This document shows, one piece after another, positions 23,353 to 34,758 of a stretch of DNA of 64,000 nt. Made by a program: the position numbers and the translations under genes. The stretch's first letter is position 1. Each line of letters begins with the position of its first letter. Source of the DNA: Quercus robur (Eukaryota; Streptophyta; Magnoliopsida; Fagales; Fagaceae); NCBI RefSeq assembly GCF_932294415.1, contig NC_065541.1, forward strand, positions 53,732,290 through 53,796,289, written 5' to 3'. The notes below the pieces were generated by a model that did no database searches, was not told the origin of the DNA, and saw only the letters and a program-made list of their open reading frames with translations.

Positions 23353-24793
23353 GATTTTAAAATTAAGAAATAAAACTCTTTAAGAATAAATAATTTAGGA
23401 CATATGACGCAAAATTGGAACTCTAATTTAGAATTCTAATTTGACTCTCTCTCAACTTCACATATTATTATATATATAGATATATAGATTATGTCGTTCA
23501 TATTTTCCAACTATTACCTTATTTGAGAGTTTAGTAAGAAGGAATGGAAAGATTAGCATTTTTTGATTTGCCATTGTGAGAGGAACACTCATTCTTTTAA
23601 TGAAATTGGAGTGGAATACCAATGTTGTCCATATTTTAAAAGAGATTAATAGAAGGTGAATGATACTAATACAATTACATATTTCTTCAAATTGCATTCA
23701 TTTTTTTATGAACTCTCAAAAACATTAGATCGATTTTATTTATTTATTTTAACACTAGACTTATATCATGAGGAATCATCCAAACTGTGCCCTATAAATT
23801 TTACAAAACTTGGATTTTCTTTTTTGATGAATGAGAAATTTTTTATCAAAAACAAACAAAACAAAACATTACAAAGCACAACAACTTAAGCTTGTTGAAA
23901 TAGACCTCTCAACATTAACAATTTATACCTCCCAACATTCCCAGGCCTTTGGTCTGGTTTCTCAAAAAAAAAAAAAAAAACATTACCAATTTATAATCGA
24001 GCATTAATTCTCTTACACTTGTTGTTTGTACACATTATTTATTTCATGTTTTAAATCTGGATATTAATAATAAAAAAATGGACATCACCTGTAAAATTAT
24101 GGATAATTAATGAGCGTGAGATAACAATTACAAATTACAATGCCAACTAACAAAAAACAGAAAGTACTACTTTACCTTTGAAAAACATAAACCTCCAAAG
24201 GCTACAAAAAGAATGTTTTGAATATAGTTTTTAACATTTTTACATCAAGCAAGACTGTGTCTAACATCAATAATTAATGATGTTACATAATATATACAAT
24301 ATATGAAGCTTTTATCGAAAATTTTGATTTTCGTTCCTATTGTGATATTTATGTATGAGTAGTGTGGTTAGTTAAAGAGTGAAGTCCCACGTTGAGTACT
24401 AATGAGAATGGTGAATGATTAATATAAAATAGTTGTACTCAAACTCATAAACTTAAATCTTTTGGGTCAAGTGGTGTCTTAAATGTTATATTAACTACTC
24501 AATTGAAGTTTATCAATATCAATTATTATAGTCATGAGATTTATACTTTATCTCCATATAGTTGCACTAATGTATAAAATTGATCAACAAATAATTAAGA
24601 AAATAAAACAAAATAACTTAATTAATTCAGAGAAATTAATCATCAAGTGAAGTTTAGAACATAGTTCAAATTGCTATGCATATATTACATGTAGAGACTG
24701 GTAAGGAGCACATTAGACCATCTTCACCTTTTATCATTCGGACTCTTTAACTCTTTCATTCTTTCCTGTAATTTACAGTATTTAGTATGAATA
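23353..24793. other. Intergenic, 3' flank of subtilase A
   Basis: No gene supported. From ~24640 the sequence is a diverged relative of the 3' flanks of subtilases B (34025-34150) and C (50825-50950). Confidence 0.5.
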
Positions 24794-27700
24794 TCAACCT
24801 TGTGGACTATAAATGACAATAGGGCTCTTCACAGTGTGACGGGAGCTTTTCCATACAAGTGAACCTGAGACCATTATGCTTGACATTTTTGGATTTGCCC
24901 TCACAACAACCTTGAAGCTTCGCTTCTGCAAGACGCGAGTGAAGGAGAGAATCATGGGCTTAACAGTGATTTCAACTCCTTTGGGAGCTATAATGGTGGC
25001 ATTGTATATGGATATGGCTTGACCAACATTGGTAACTCTTCTTCGGAAAACACCTGTTGTTGGCTCTTGCTTGTTTTTCAAGCTAAGTTGCATTGTGGGA
25101 TAGTTGAGGGCATCATAGCCAAGTCCAGGAATGATTTTGGAACAGTTTATGTGTTGCGGAGCAACTAAGGTTGGCAAAGTGGATCCACTGTAGCCCTCTC
25201 TGCATAAGAATTGGATGTAACTCATTTCATCCATGTCATAGATTAAGCCAGGGTTCACAGCTTTAGTTGGGTTCATTTGACCAGCACCAAAGGCAAATTC
25301 TCCATCCTCATTCACCCTCCGGCTTATAGGTTTTGCTTGACCAAGATTGCAAGGAAGTGTCAGCCATGAAGAAGTTAAGCATTAAGGAAAGTAATTACAA
25401 AAGAATTCTTCGGATTAATAGATGTCAATCGTCCCAGGAGTGACGTTAGGGGTATACAAATTTTACAACATAAGTATTTGTATCGATTTTTAAATGCAAT
25501 ACACAAAAAATAATTAATTTTATTTATTTATTATGTTGTTGATATGAGTTTGTAAGGGTTTTTTTTTTTTTTTTTTTTATTGGTAATAAAATTCGATGGC
25601 ACAAAATTCATGGAGCATGCTTAAAAATAAACCGTTTTGTACTTTTGTTGGAGAAACAATAATTCATAATCTTTTCATAATTGTTGACATGATAAATTGT
25701 GATTGAGACATCACTTTCATACATTTGTAAACGTGAAAATTTGTTATTGGAGCAACATTATTAATTTACCATGAGCTCATCATTGATGTTACTTTTATAA
25801 GTACAAATCACAACATGTTAGTTCAATAATTATGAAAAAGATTGAAATTTTTTACATCGTTATAATTTTCTTCAAAGATGAGTAGATGGTTGGGGAGGGG
25901 TAGAAAGGGTTCGAATCACAGATATGTGACACGATAAAAGATGTTATTACCATTAAGTTATCACTTGAATGCTACTGTATTCTTTGACTAAAACACACAA
26001 AAATAGTAAACATTATCCCAAAATACCTTGGTCTATTCTTTTTAGTTATTACCTGTGGTCAAGATGGCAGATTTGATTGCAGCTGGGCTCCAATCTGGGT
26101 GGAATGACTTAACATAGGCAGCCACTCCAGCAATGTGTGGACATGCCATGGAAGTCCCTGACATAATTGTAAAGTCTGAAAATTGGGTGTCACCTTTCAA
26201 TCCGGTGAGAGACCTCATAGGTGTAAAAGCTGCCAAGATGTTTACACCGGGTGCTGCAATATCAGGCTGTACCACAGCACATAGGAAACAGAAACATTTA
26301 TGTCAAAGCCAAGCAGAAAGGAATTGATAGAGGGTCTTTGATTTATACTTTTTGGATGAAACAATAAATTCTATACCTTGAGAATGTGCAATGATCCTGG
26401 ATTTGGACCCCGAGATGAAAATGCAGCCACAAATGGAGCAGGTGCTCTTTTTGTTGCATGGGTCCTGTATATCACTGCTGATGGTGTTCTACATTGAACA
26501 AGAAATTAAGTCAATTAATTTATCTATGTCAATTAAATATATCATGAATAATTACTTTGTGGACTTCAAGTAGTCATCAATGACTTCGCCTATGGTACCA
26601 TCCACCATGGTTCCGGGTGCCATGAAAATTTCGGCAGCATCATAAATTCGATCACTTTCAATTATAGTGCCAACCCCACCAATTCCTTTAACAACAGAAT
26701 CAGAACCCCTTCTTCCTAATTTGCAGTAAACAAGCTTTCCCTTAACCATGGCAGGGTCTAACGAGTCTTCCGTACAGAACCTGTTACATTACCAAAAGGT
26801 TCTAAGTATATAATTCTTTTTGTGAAATTTTCCACTTATATACTTTCGATTGATGAACAAATGAAAAGTACTTACAATGCACTCTCCTTGCTTTCAGAGT
26901 TAAGGGCCGCATCAGCCCCTCTAATAAGTGGGTATAATTCCTTTTTTGGATTGAATGTGCTGACCCCAAGCCCCTGCATAGAGTTGGATAATAAATTAGT
27001 ACAAAAATAAATGTTGAATTCTTTGAAAATATAAGCGCTAATAGCTTTGTAGCTTAATTGGTTGGAATCCGCTAATGTTCCAACCAAAAACATTTTCAAA
27101 CTTTGTTGAAGATCTATAGCTTACCCCAAATTTTTGAGGCTAAAATTTTTAAATATATTGTTTGTCTGTAGTTTGTCTATGCGATAATATGTAAAATAAA
27201 TAAAAATAGTTCTTATTTTTAACAGCTTTATGAGAAAAATAGTAATTACTTACTGTGATGTTCCTTCCATTTCCCAAATGAACTTCGCTCCTAAAATCCC
27301 TATCAATGCCACTAGCTGCCACGGTTAGGATCCAAGGTGCACTATTCGACACAGAAGCTGGATTTGGTCCATCATTTCCAGCCGATGCCACAGTGATAAT
27401 ACCTTTCTTCATGGCATGAAATGCACCGATTGATATAGAGTCAGTCGTGTAATTTACATTCCCTCCACCAATAGAAATTGATATAACATCCACACCATCG
27501 TACACAGCAGCATCAAAAGCAGCAAGTATATCCATATCCGAGCACCCAAAGCTGACCCAACAGACCTTGTACACGGCTACCCTTGCCGAAGGCACTGCAC
27601 CACGTGCTGTACCATTGGCCAGCCCATAGAGGCTTGCATTTGGAACAACGTTTCCGGCTAAGGTTGACGATGTGTGGGTCCCATGGCCATCGACATCCAC

Positions 27701-30700
27701 TGGAGAGAAGATGTCAGCCGGATCTGGGACACGATCGAGCTTGAAGTATTTGGCTCCTATGAGCTTGCTTCAAGTACCCAAAAGAAAGGTGGACAGAGAG
27801 AAAGAACACCTAGGTTAGGCCATGCAATGCAACTCCCACATCATAAAAATTACCATAAATGTCTAAGAATTAGAAAAACTGAATAATTAATATGTAACAT
27901 ATGTTTTGGTTTAAGAGAGACATCAATTTAACTCGTTGGGGGGAAAGAAAGTTGGACATTGGAAATATTTTTGAGTTTGGTATTTACTGGGTTTAAATAA
28001 AGATAGCTTCTCTTTGAGCTTTAATTTATACGAATTACAACTTTTAATTTATTATCATTGTAGTTTTTAGAAATCAGAACCACGTGAATTGGTGTAGAGA
28101 ATAGAAGAGAGGAAGTCAATGTTTGAATTACTAACATAAGACATCACAAAAAATATCATTACTATTAGATTAACCACCACTTAAACTTGAGGATATCTTA
28201 AGTTGAAGTCCTTTTTTTGGGACAAAATTACCAAAATATAAACATTAAACACTAATGTCTATATCTCAAACAACAACTTATTACACTTTACTTTTTGATG
28301 TTTAGGATTATAACTCCACCCTTGTGGCTCTATTTATTTATTTATTTATTTGAGTTTCACTAAAACTTGACACCATTTACGGCACATTCATATTAAAGGT
28401 GATTTATAAATGTTGAAGAAGGCCTAAATTGGTATTATTTTCAATAATCATTTTCCATCTTGAACATACAGGGAAAAAAATGGTTCATGGTTTGGCATGC
28501 ACTTCCAAAATTGTCATTGATTTTATTTTTATTATTATTATTATTGAAAATGACATGCTTTCAGGAAATGTGATATCGTTTTCTATGTTTCAAAACATAC
28601 ATGGACATTAACAATTGAGAATGACCCAAATGGTAAGATTTAATGCTTCCTCAGGTTTTATTGTTTGTTTAGCACACAAAAAGAAAGTGTCTCTGTTGAG
28701 CCAAATTCATTTTTAAAAATTCTAGATGCTGGTCTTAGAGAAAGAGCGATAAGATCCTTTCTGAAACGATTTTCAACAAAAGCTAATTGTTAACTGCTAC
28801 CAAAATATGGATGCTAATTACAACGCATTTTCATAAAAGGATAATTTTGATACTAAAAGTAATTTTAAGAGTTGATGCAGTAGTGACAGAAAAAAAAAAA
28901 TGCACCTTCACTTGAGACACATAAATCTAAATTGATGCATAAAACTTGTCTCAAAGGATCACAAATTATTCTCAATTAATTTCTCGAAACAGTCATTGCC
29001 ATAAAAAGATAAAATCTTGTTTTTCTTGCATTTCAAGAAATGCGGCCCTATTTAATCATTGAAATTTCCTTGAAAAGGACTTCTCAAATTTCTAAGAATG
29101 AGTTTTGGAATTGGATTCTATTAATAACATTAGCAAAAAAAAAAAAAAACTAAACCCCACATGAAAGAGACAGATGTCATTAGGTCATAAGATCATTTAG
29201 CATTCTACAAATACTCTTGAAAGTATCTTCTGAGAAGATCATATGCAAAGCCCTCCCCCACAAAATGTGGGACACATATGTTCTACTCCTAAGGCTCTTT
29301 TTCTTTTTAATTTTTTTTATGAAGGAACTAATTTTTAGGAAAAAAGAGGAAGAAGAGGGTTAGCTTCATATTGCTAGGTGCATAAAAAAAATATTCAGGG
29401 AAAAAAAATTGCATCAAAAGAATAAGGACAGAATTTTACTTGTTGCATCCGGAAAAATTAGCAAACTGGCCACAAGATCCTTTCCATTTTGTGGGTGGAG
29501 GACCAAGCCCATCATCCTTAAAGCTTTTAGATTGTGGACTAATCCCTGTAGACGAGTTGCATCAGTTTTATATTTTATTTTTTAGTACAAAGTTTAACTT
29601 CAAACTAGTTTTGTGCAATCTTCTTTAACCTAACATGTAACAATTTATAAAACTATTCATGTGTATTATTTAAATAAGTCATATAATTTATTTTAAAAAT
29701 CTGTGATTTTTCTTATGCACTATCCTTATATGTGTGTTAATATTATTTAAACAAGTCACATAACTAATTAAAAAATTCGTGTGATTAAATCAACACATAG
29801 ATAATCTTTTCAATCGTCACATAATATGTTAGAGAGGAAGATAGTTACAAACCGGTTTTGAGCTAATTTTTTTTTTCCTATTTCTAAATTTTAATTACAA
29901 AACTAAATCCATTAAGTTGAATTAAAAACAAAATCCAATAACCTGTATCAAGAAGACCGACAATTATGTCTCTTTCTGTTTCTAATTTTCTTTTTGCAGT
30001 TTGAGTTAACCCGGAAAAATCCCATGATCTTGTAGTATGTAGCTTGTGATACCGATTCGGGATCACAGAAAACACTTGGTCCATACCTATATATATAATT
30101 CACAACAAAAACTCAATTACTATAAATCAATATATCATATGAATAATTGAATCCAAATAAGTGGGGAACACATATAACAATAGCTTCACGTACTTGCCAA
30201 CTTTTGGGCTTCATCTTCATATAATTTTGCGGCAAATGCATTGAAGCTGTTACAATAGCTATAGACCATGGAGTCCTTAGCATCAATTTGGCTGTTCCAT
30301 GCATATAAGTTATAAAGTCAACAAAAAAAAAAAAAAAAAAAAAATTTTGGTTGTTCAACTTGCATAAATATGCCTAATAGTACATGTGTTTATATTATTT
30401 TTGAGTAAATAGTAATACTTATTAGAACACACACGAAAATAGTAATACTAGTGTTTTAAATCGGGTTTATGTTTTTAAACCGGATTTAGGAACATAAAAA
30501 ATTTAATAACCTTTTTCATAATGACTAATGTGACCTTTTATAATTGGTATATAATAAAAGTAAGATAGTAGTAGAATAATGTGAACATGATATTGTTGCA
30601 ATTACAAGTTGTTACCATAAGAAATTGCGAAAAATGATATTTACAGACAAAATCGACCTACCTTCCTTTCACGGAAGAGAGGAGATGGACGTGTGTTTTA

Positions 30701-30922
30701 GTTGCATTGTCTTTGTCCACCGGACGATCTCCCAAGTAAACAATATAAAATTTCTGCACAACTTACATGATCATTGCCATGAGAGAGAGAGAGAGAGAGA
30801 GTTATTAGATAATATGGATCCAGACAAAGAATACACACCTTTTGCTCATCTCCAATTACACCAACAAGACCTATCAAGAATATGAGAAAAGGAAGAGTGT
30901 GGAAACCTTTTTGTCTCAACAT
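24794..30922 (-). CDS. SBT4.14: Subtilase A, XSP1/SBT4.14-like, 11 exons, intact
   Basis: Predicted secreted serine protease of 742 residues. Exons (minus): 30922-30839, 30753-30662, 30291-30194, 30086-29943, 29545-29440, 27767-27254, 26973-26876, 26780-26556, 26488-26377, 26266-26053, 25335-24794; all GT-AG and in phase. Signal peptide [21 protein letters not shown]9 prodomain ([10 protein letters not shown]...), Asp138 (GLLDTG), His203 (GHGTHTSS), Asn306 (ASAGNDGP), Ser530 (GTSMACPH), a PA-domain insert (exons 7-8) and an Fn3-like C-terminus ending VIYSP. It resembles Arabidopsis xylem serine peptidase 1 (SBT4.14) throughout. Intron 6 is short (280 bp) against more than 1.1 kb in B and C. 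The exon-4 donor GTTATT is weak but position-conserved. Expression is not shown by sequence. Confidence 0.93.
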
Positions 30923-33011
30923 GTTTACAATTTTAGCTTTGTATCTAGCTAGATCTCCTGCGCTAGCTGTGTATTAATAGTAGTGCATCCTCTATCTTAG
31001 AAGAAACAAAAAAAAGAAAAAAAAAAAAAAGCAGTTTGTGGATAAGAGTACGAGACTTGAACTTGACTTTTTCAGCTCCTATTGCTCAGCGTTTTGGTTA
31101 GGAAACCTTAAAAGAAAGATAACAGGAATTTCTGGTTCTCTTGTGCTGTTGTCAATGTCATAATATGGCCTAGGCTAGCTTGCTTCTTTTGGAGAAACTT
31201 TGCTGAACATTGCACTTCTGTTTCAGTCTGTTTCATAAATTTGTTACAAGAATGATCCATGGAAGGATTTATGGTTGGTCTATCATATGTGGGCCATGAC
31301 ATATTTAAGCCTATAGCAATTCTGAAATTATTCATATTAATTAACCAACAGTATATAACAAATTGATATGAGCAGGTTGAGGTTGTCCATAAATATATTG
31401 TAACATTCCCCAAGTTTTTGCCTTGCCAAAGTTTATTTCTTAAATATACTCAAAATAGAAATGATCTTCAACTTCTCTTGAGTGGAACCCACCAATTTAT
31501 GATCCGTAAGATGATTGGCATTGGTATAGCGGTATTTTGAAACAATTTACATAATGTTTCTTTGATTCAGGCTTAATGTGAAATTATAAAATTTTACAGA
31601 TCTGAAACTTTTAAATAACCTCAAAATATCAGTGTCAAATTCAAAGGAGGATTTGTTTGTGAACAAAGAAGAAACCACAACATAAAGGAACCCATTTTTC
31701 TTGAATTCCAATTCAAGCAAGTCAACCTATCAGTATCCAATAGTAAAAATAAGGTAGCTTAAAAGCTTCTTGGAGGAGAATAGTTGAGTTTTATTTTAAA
31801 TTTTACCCAGCTAATAAGAAGAAAAGAAGTAAGTGACTGATATCGATATATAGATTGTGTCAGCATTTATAAGCATTCTCTTCAAAATCTAATTAATTAC
31901 CTTCCTCACACCTAATATAAACCAAAGAGAAGATGAAGGGGAAAAAATCAGAGTTTAATCTATTTACTTGTTTTCATTCGTCACGATGTTAAATGTGAGA
32001 GAGACATCAAGATAAAGTACACAATAATAATATGCTATGTTTTGTAGGATAGAGTCCTCTCATTTTCAAAAGTAAATAGAAAGAGTAACAGTTCAACTAC
32101 ATACACCAAAAATTTCACATAAGATTTTCACAAATTCTCTCACATAAAGTTATATCATTCACCTCATTTTCATCCACCACAACTCAAAGAAAAATTGGAA
32201 TACGTAAAAATTCTCTAAATTTCTCATTTTCTATAGACTTATTAAAATCTAAATACCTATAGGAAATATAGACATGAACATGATACAGTACGACATAGGA
32301 CAGAGTGACACGACAATGCTTAACAAATTAGGACACAACGTGGTAAGAATACCACAATTAATTAATTAGTTATAAGCAGTATATATATTTTATTTATTTA
32401 TAGGCATACTATGTGTTCATTTTATTTTTTTCAAAATATATAACTATAAGAATTTTATTTTTAAATGAAATTTTGAATTAAATAATTTTTTATTAGTAAG
32501 TTACACACACCAATGAATTTTGAACACATGACCATACTCTTTGATCTAGAACTTATTAGGAGAGGAGGCGTTAGTTAAGTTAGAAGTTTTCTTTTTTTAA
32601 CCCTTTCCTTCTAACTCATTGAGGACATGCATGTAAAACTATCCCTAATGTGTCTGATACACAGGCATGTTAAAGGATTTAAAGTATGCATGCTTCTTAC
32701 GTAAACACCTTTTCAATAAATCAAGATAATAATCTAAAATTGGTAGTTTAAGGCAAGATTTAGTAGAAAAATTTTCAAAATTTAAATCCATACAACTTTG
32801 AAAGCCTAAAATGGACACTATTACAAAATATGCTAACTTAGTTGCTAAATTTGGAAGCAAGGCCAATTTTCTGTAATTCGATCCAAACTACTATAAAAAG
32901 GCCCAAAGTTTCAAAAACAAATGTTGTCACAATTCACAAAAGAAGACTTTCAAAAACCCAATCGACCTGTAAAAGTATTGAAGTGTAAAGCCCTATTCAA
33001 ACCCTAAAGAA
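30923..33011. other. Shared upstream region between subtilase A and the splicing-factor fragment
   Basis: No gene supported. The stretch is homologous to 41588-43010 (unit B) and 60765-62610 (unit C): for example GTAGCTTAAAAGCTTCTT, TCAACCTATCAGTATCCAATAG and the ACACCTTT-CAATAAA...TCAAGATAATAATCTAAA block recur. It contains the subtilase 5' flank and the opposite-facing splicing-factor promoter. Confidence 0.6.
32891..32904 (+). promoter_or_regulatory. TATA-like box plus GGCCCA motif of splicing-factor fragment
   Basis: CTATAAAAAGGCCCA lies ~115 bp before the fragment ATG; unit C repeats it (CTATAAAAGGCCCA near 48812). GGCCCA with an AAACCCTAA telo-box near the ATG is typical of plant promoters for organelle and translation genes. 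Confidence 0.5.
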
Positions 33012-33340
33012 ATGTCCCTAAAATTCATTCATCCCGCCAAAAACCACCACCACTCTCAATCTCCCTCATGCTCCTCATCCACCTTCTCTCTCCCCAAAGC
33101 CCTAACCTTATCCCTAAGAAAAAGCAGAAACTCCAGTACTACCCACCTTTATCCCTTAATTGGACCAAGCTGAAGCCAATACGCTCTCAATTGCCATTCG
33201 ATTTCCATTATAGTTACTCGAAGAACAACCTAAATTTGAGGTCAATTGGACTCCGGGAGCCCAAGTACTTACCTTTCATGCTAGGTTGCCGGACCGCCAA
33301 TAGATTGGTGTGTGCACCCCGGTCAAGGACTCAACTGAGG
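33012..33340 (+). pseudogene. 5' fragment of mitochondrial CRM splicing-factor gene (junction A/B)
   Basis: Homologous to exon 1 of the intact gene at 62613: it keeps IPKKKQK, IRSQLPFDFHYSY, IGLREPKYLPF and VCAP, but a Pro/Ser/Thr-rich segment of roughly 75-100 bp near the N-terminus is missing and the frame is lost there. Similarity stops right after CCCCGGTCAAGGAC, before the conserved KRQ(I/V)NLG end of exon 1. It then runs into sequence from the 3' flank of the small membrane gene. No downstream exons follow. Confidence 0.85.
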
Positions 33341-33839
33341 TTCGAACCCTCCTTCATCCATTGTAATTAAATGTTTAATAGTTTGAAACTCATCCCCAAT
33401 ATGAAATCTCATCATTCTTTCCTTGCCTTTTCTTAAAAAAAAATCTATAAGAATATGCTCACAGGCTTAAGTTTTTTTGACTTAAGTGATGTCCCTATAA
33501 TATTAACCTTTTAATTAATGTCTCCCTAACGTGTTTCACTCCCCCAACACAATGCTATTAAGTGGGTAGCAGATTCATACATATTATGCATATCCCAATT
33601 CACAACTATCGTTAAATTAACCTTTCTTATTTGAGGTTCAAATCTCTCCATTGTAATTATTTAATTATAAAAAATAAATAAAAATGTTCAATGTTTATTG
33701 GTTTGAAACTCATCCCCAATATGAAATCCCATCATTTTATTTCCTTGCGTTTTCTTTCTTTTCTTTTTTTTTCTTATAAAAAAAAGGTGTATATCATGAT
33801 TTTATCATGCAAATCATGATCTTACTAACAAAAATTCAC

Positions 33840-33985
33840 GATGATGGCCTAATTTGTAGCTGTGGGTTCTTCTTCGTCCTCAGGTTTGATCTTGAGTATG
33901 CAAGATTTTTCTTAAGCCAGACATCCAGTATACAAAAGCCGGGATAATTATAGCGACAAAGCAAGCAATGTAAAATGCTTTCATT
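33840..33985 (-). pseudogene. 3' fragment of the small membrane-protein gene (junction A/B)
   Basis: Aligns with the C-terminal ~45 codons of the gene at 14864-15148 (shared: TCTTCTTCGTCCTCAGGT, TTAAGCCA, GCGACAAAGCAAGCAA-like). The N-terminal half and start are absent, and a small deletion shifts the frame. Confidence 0.8.
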
Positions 33986-34070
33986 CTTACATAAGCAAGC
34001 AATTTTTAACTATCTTCTAAGCTTCGGTGAAGCTTAGGACATGGTTAAAAATTGCTATCTTACATAAGCA
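33985..34070. repeat. 59-bp hairpin flanked by 13-bp direct repeats
   Basis: Arms 33998-34056 pair as AGCAATTTTTAAC...CTAAGCTTC / GAAGCTTAG...GTTAAAAATTGCT. They are bounded by exact TCTTACATAAGCA copies at 33985-33997 and 34058-34070. The right arm is the ancestral 3' flank of the subtilase; the left arm is an inverted copy of it. Confidence 0.85.
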
Positions 34071-34758
34071 CACATGCACACAAGACTAGTAAAGAGCACA
34101 CTAGACCACCTTCACCTTTTATATGTTATATATTCAGAGTCTTTAACTCTTTCATTTTTTCTTGTTGTTTATATGAAAATAAATTTTAATAGTTACTTAT
34201 ATCATGTGGAAAATATTTGACAAAAGGATAACATCTGTAAATTGTAGTTATTTACTACAAATAACTACCCCTCCTTGGTTTACTGGAAATAACTACTATC
34301 TATTACCACAAATAGAAGATTTGGTTTTAGAAGAAAGCTTTCCAACCTCTATCAAGAGAGATCAATCTATGCTTTTAGGGATGTCCATATATACGAGCAT
34401 GGATGTAGGCAAATCAATTCACACTTGTAGGGATGTCCATACTCTCCAGTAATTTAGGAGCAAGCTCTTGTAATCTAATTATTAGGCTTGTTAATTTAAG
34501 TTTGTACTTGTGTTCTTAAATTATTAAGTAAGTTGTAATAATTTATATTTCTTGCTTGATCATTTGTGCACTTGATTTTTCTCATTTTTATCATTAATTT
34601 GTGCATTTCTTAAAAAAAATCACATTAAGTTAGGCTGTACCGAACCCATATTTTCTTTATCAATGTCAAATAGTTGTTCTTGAGTGATTTCCAATCAAGA
34701 AGAACACAAAATATGGTTTGTACTAAACACTTGTAATTCAAAGTATTTAGTATGAGAA

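Noticed and set aside
27040-27100. Possible tRNA remnant (TAGCTTAATTGGTTGGAATCC)
   Set aside because: Only a D-arm-like word is present; no anticodon or T arm can be folded.
24794-28000. Subtilase A as a set of pseudogene fragments
   Set aside because: The apparent pieces join perfectly at GT-AG sites in phase, with the same exon lengths as B and C.
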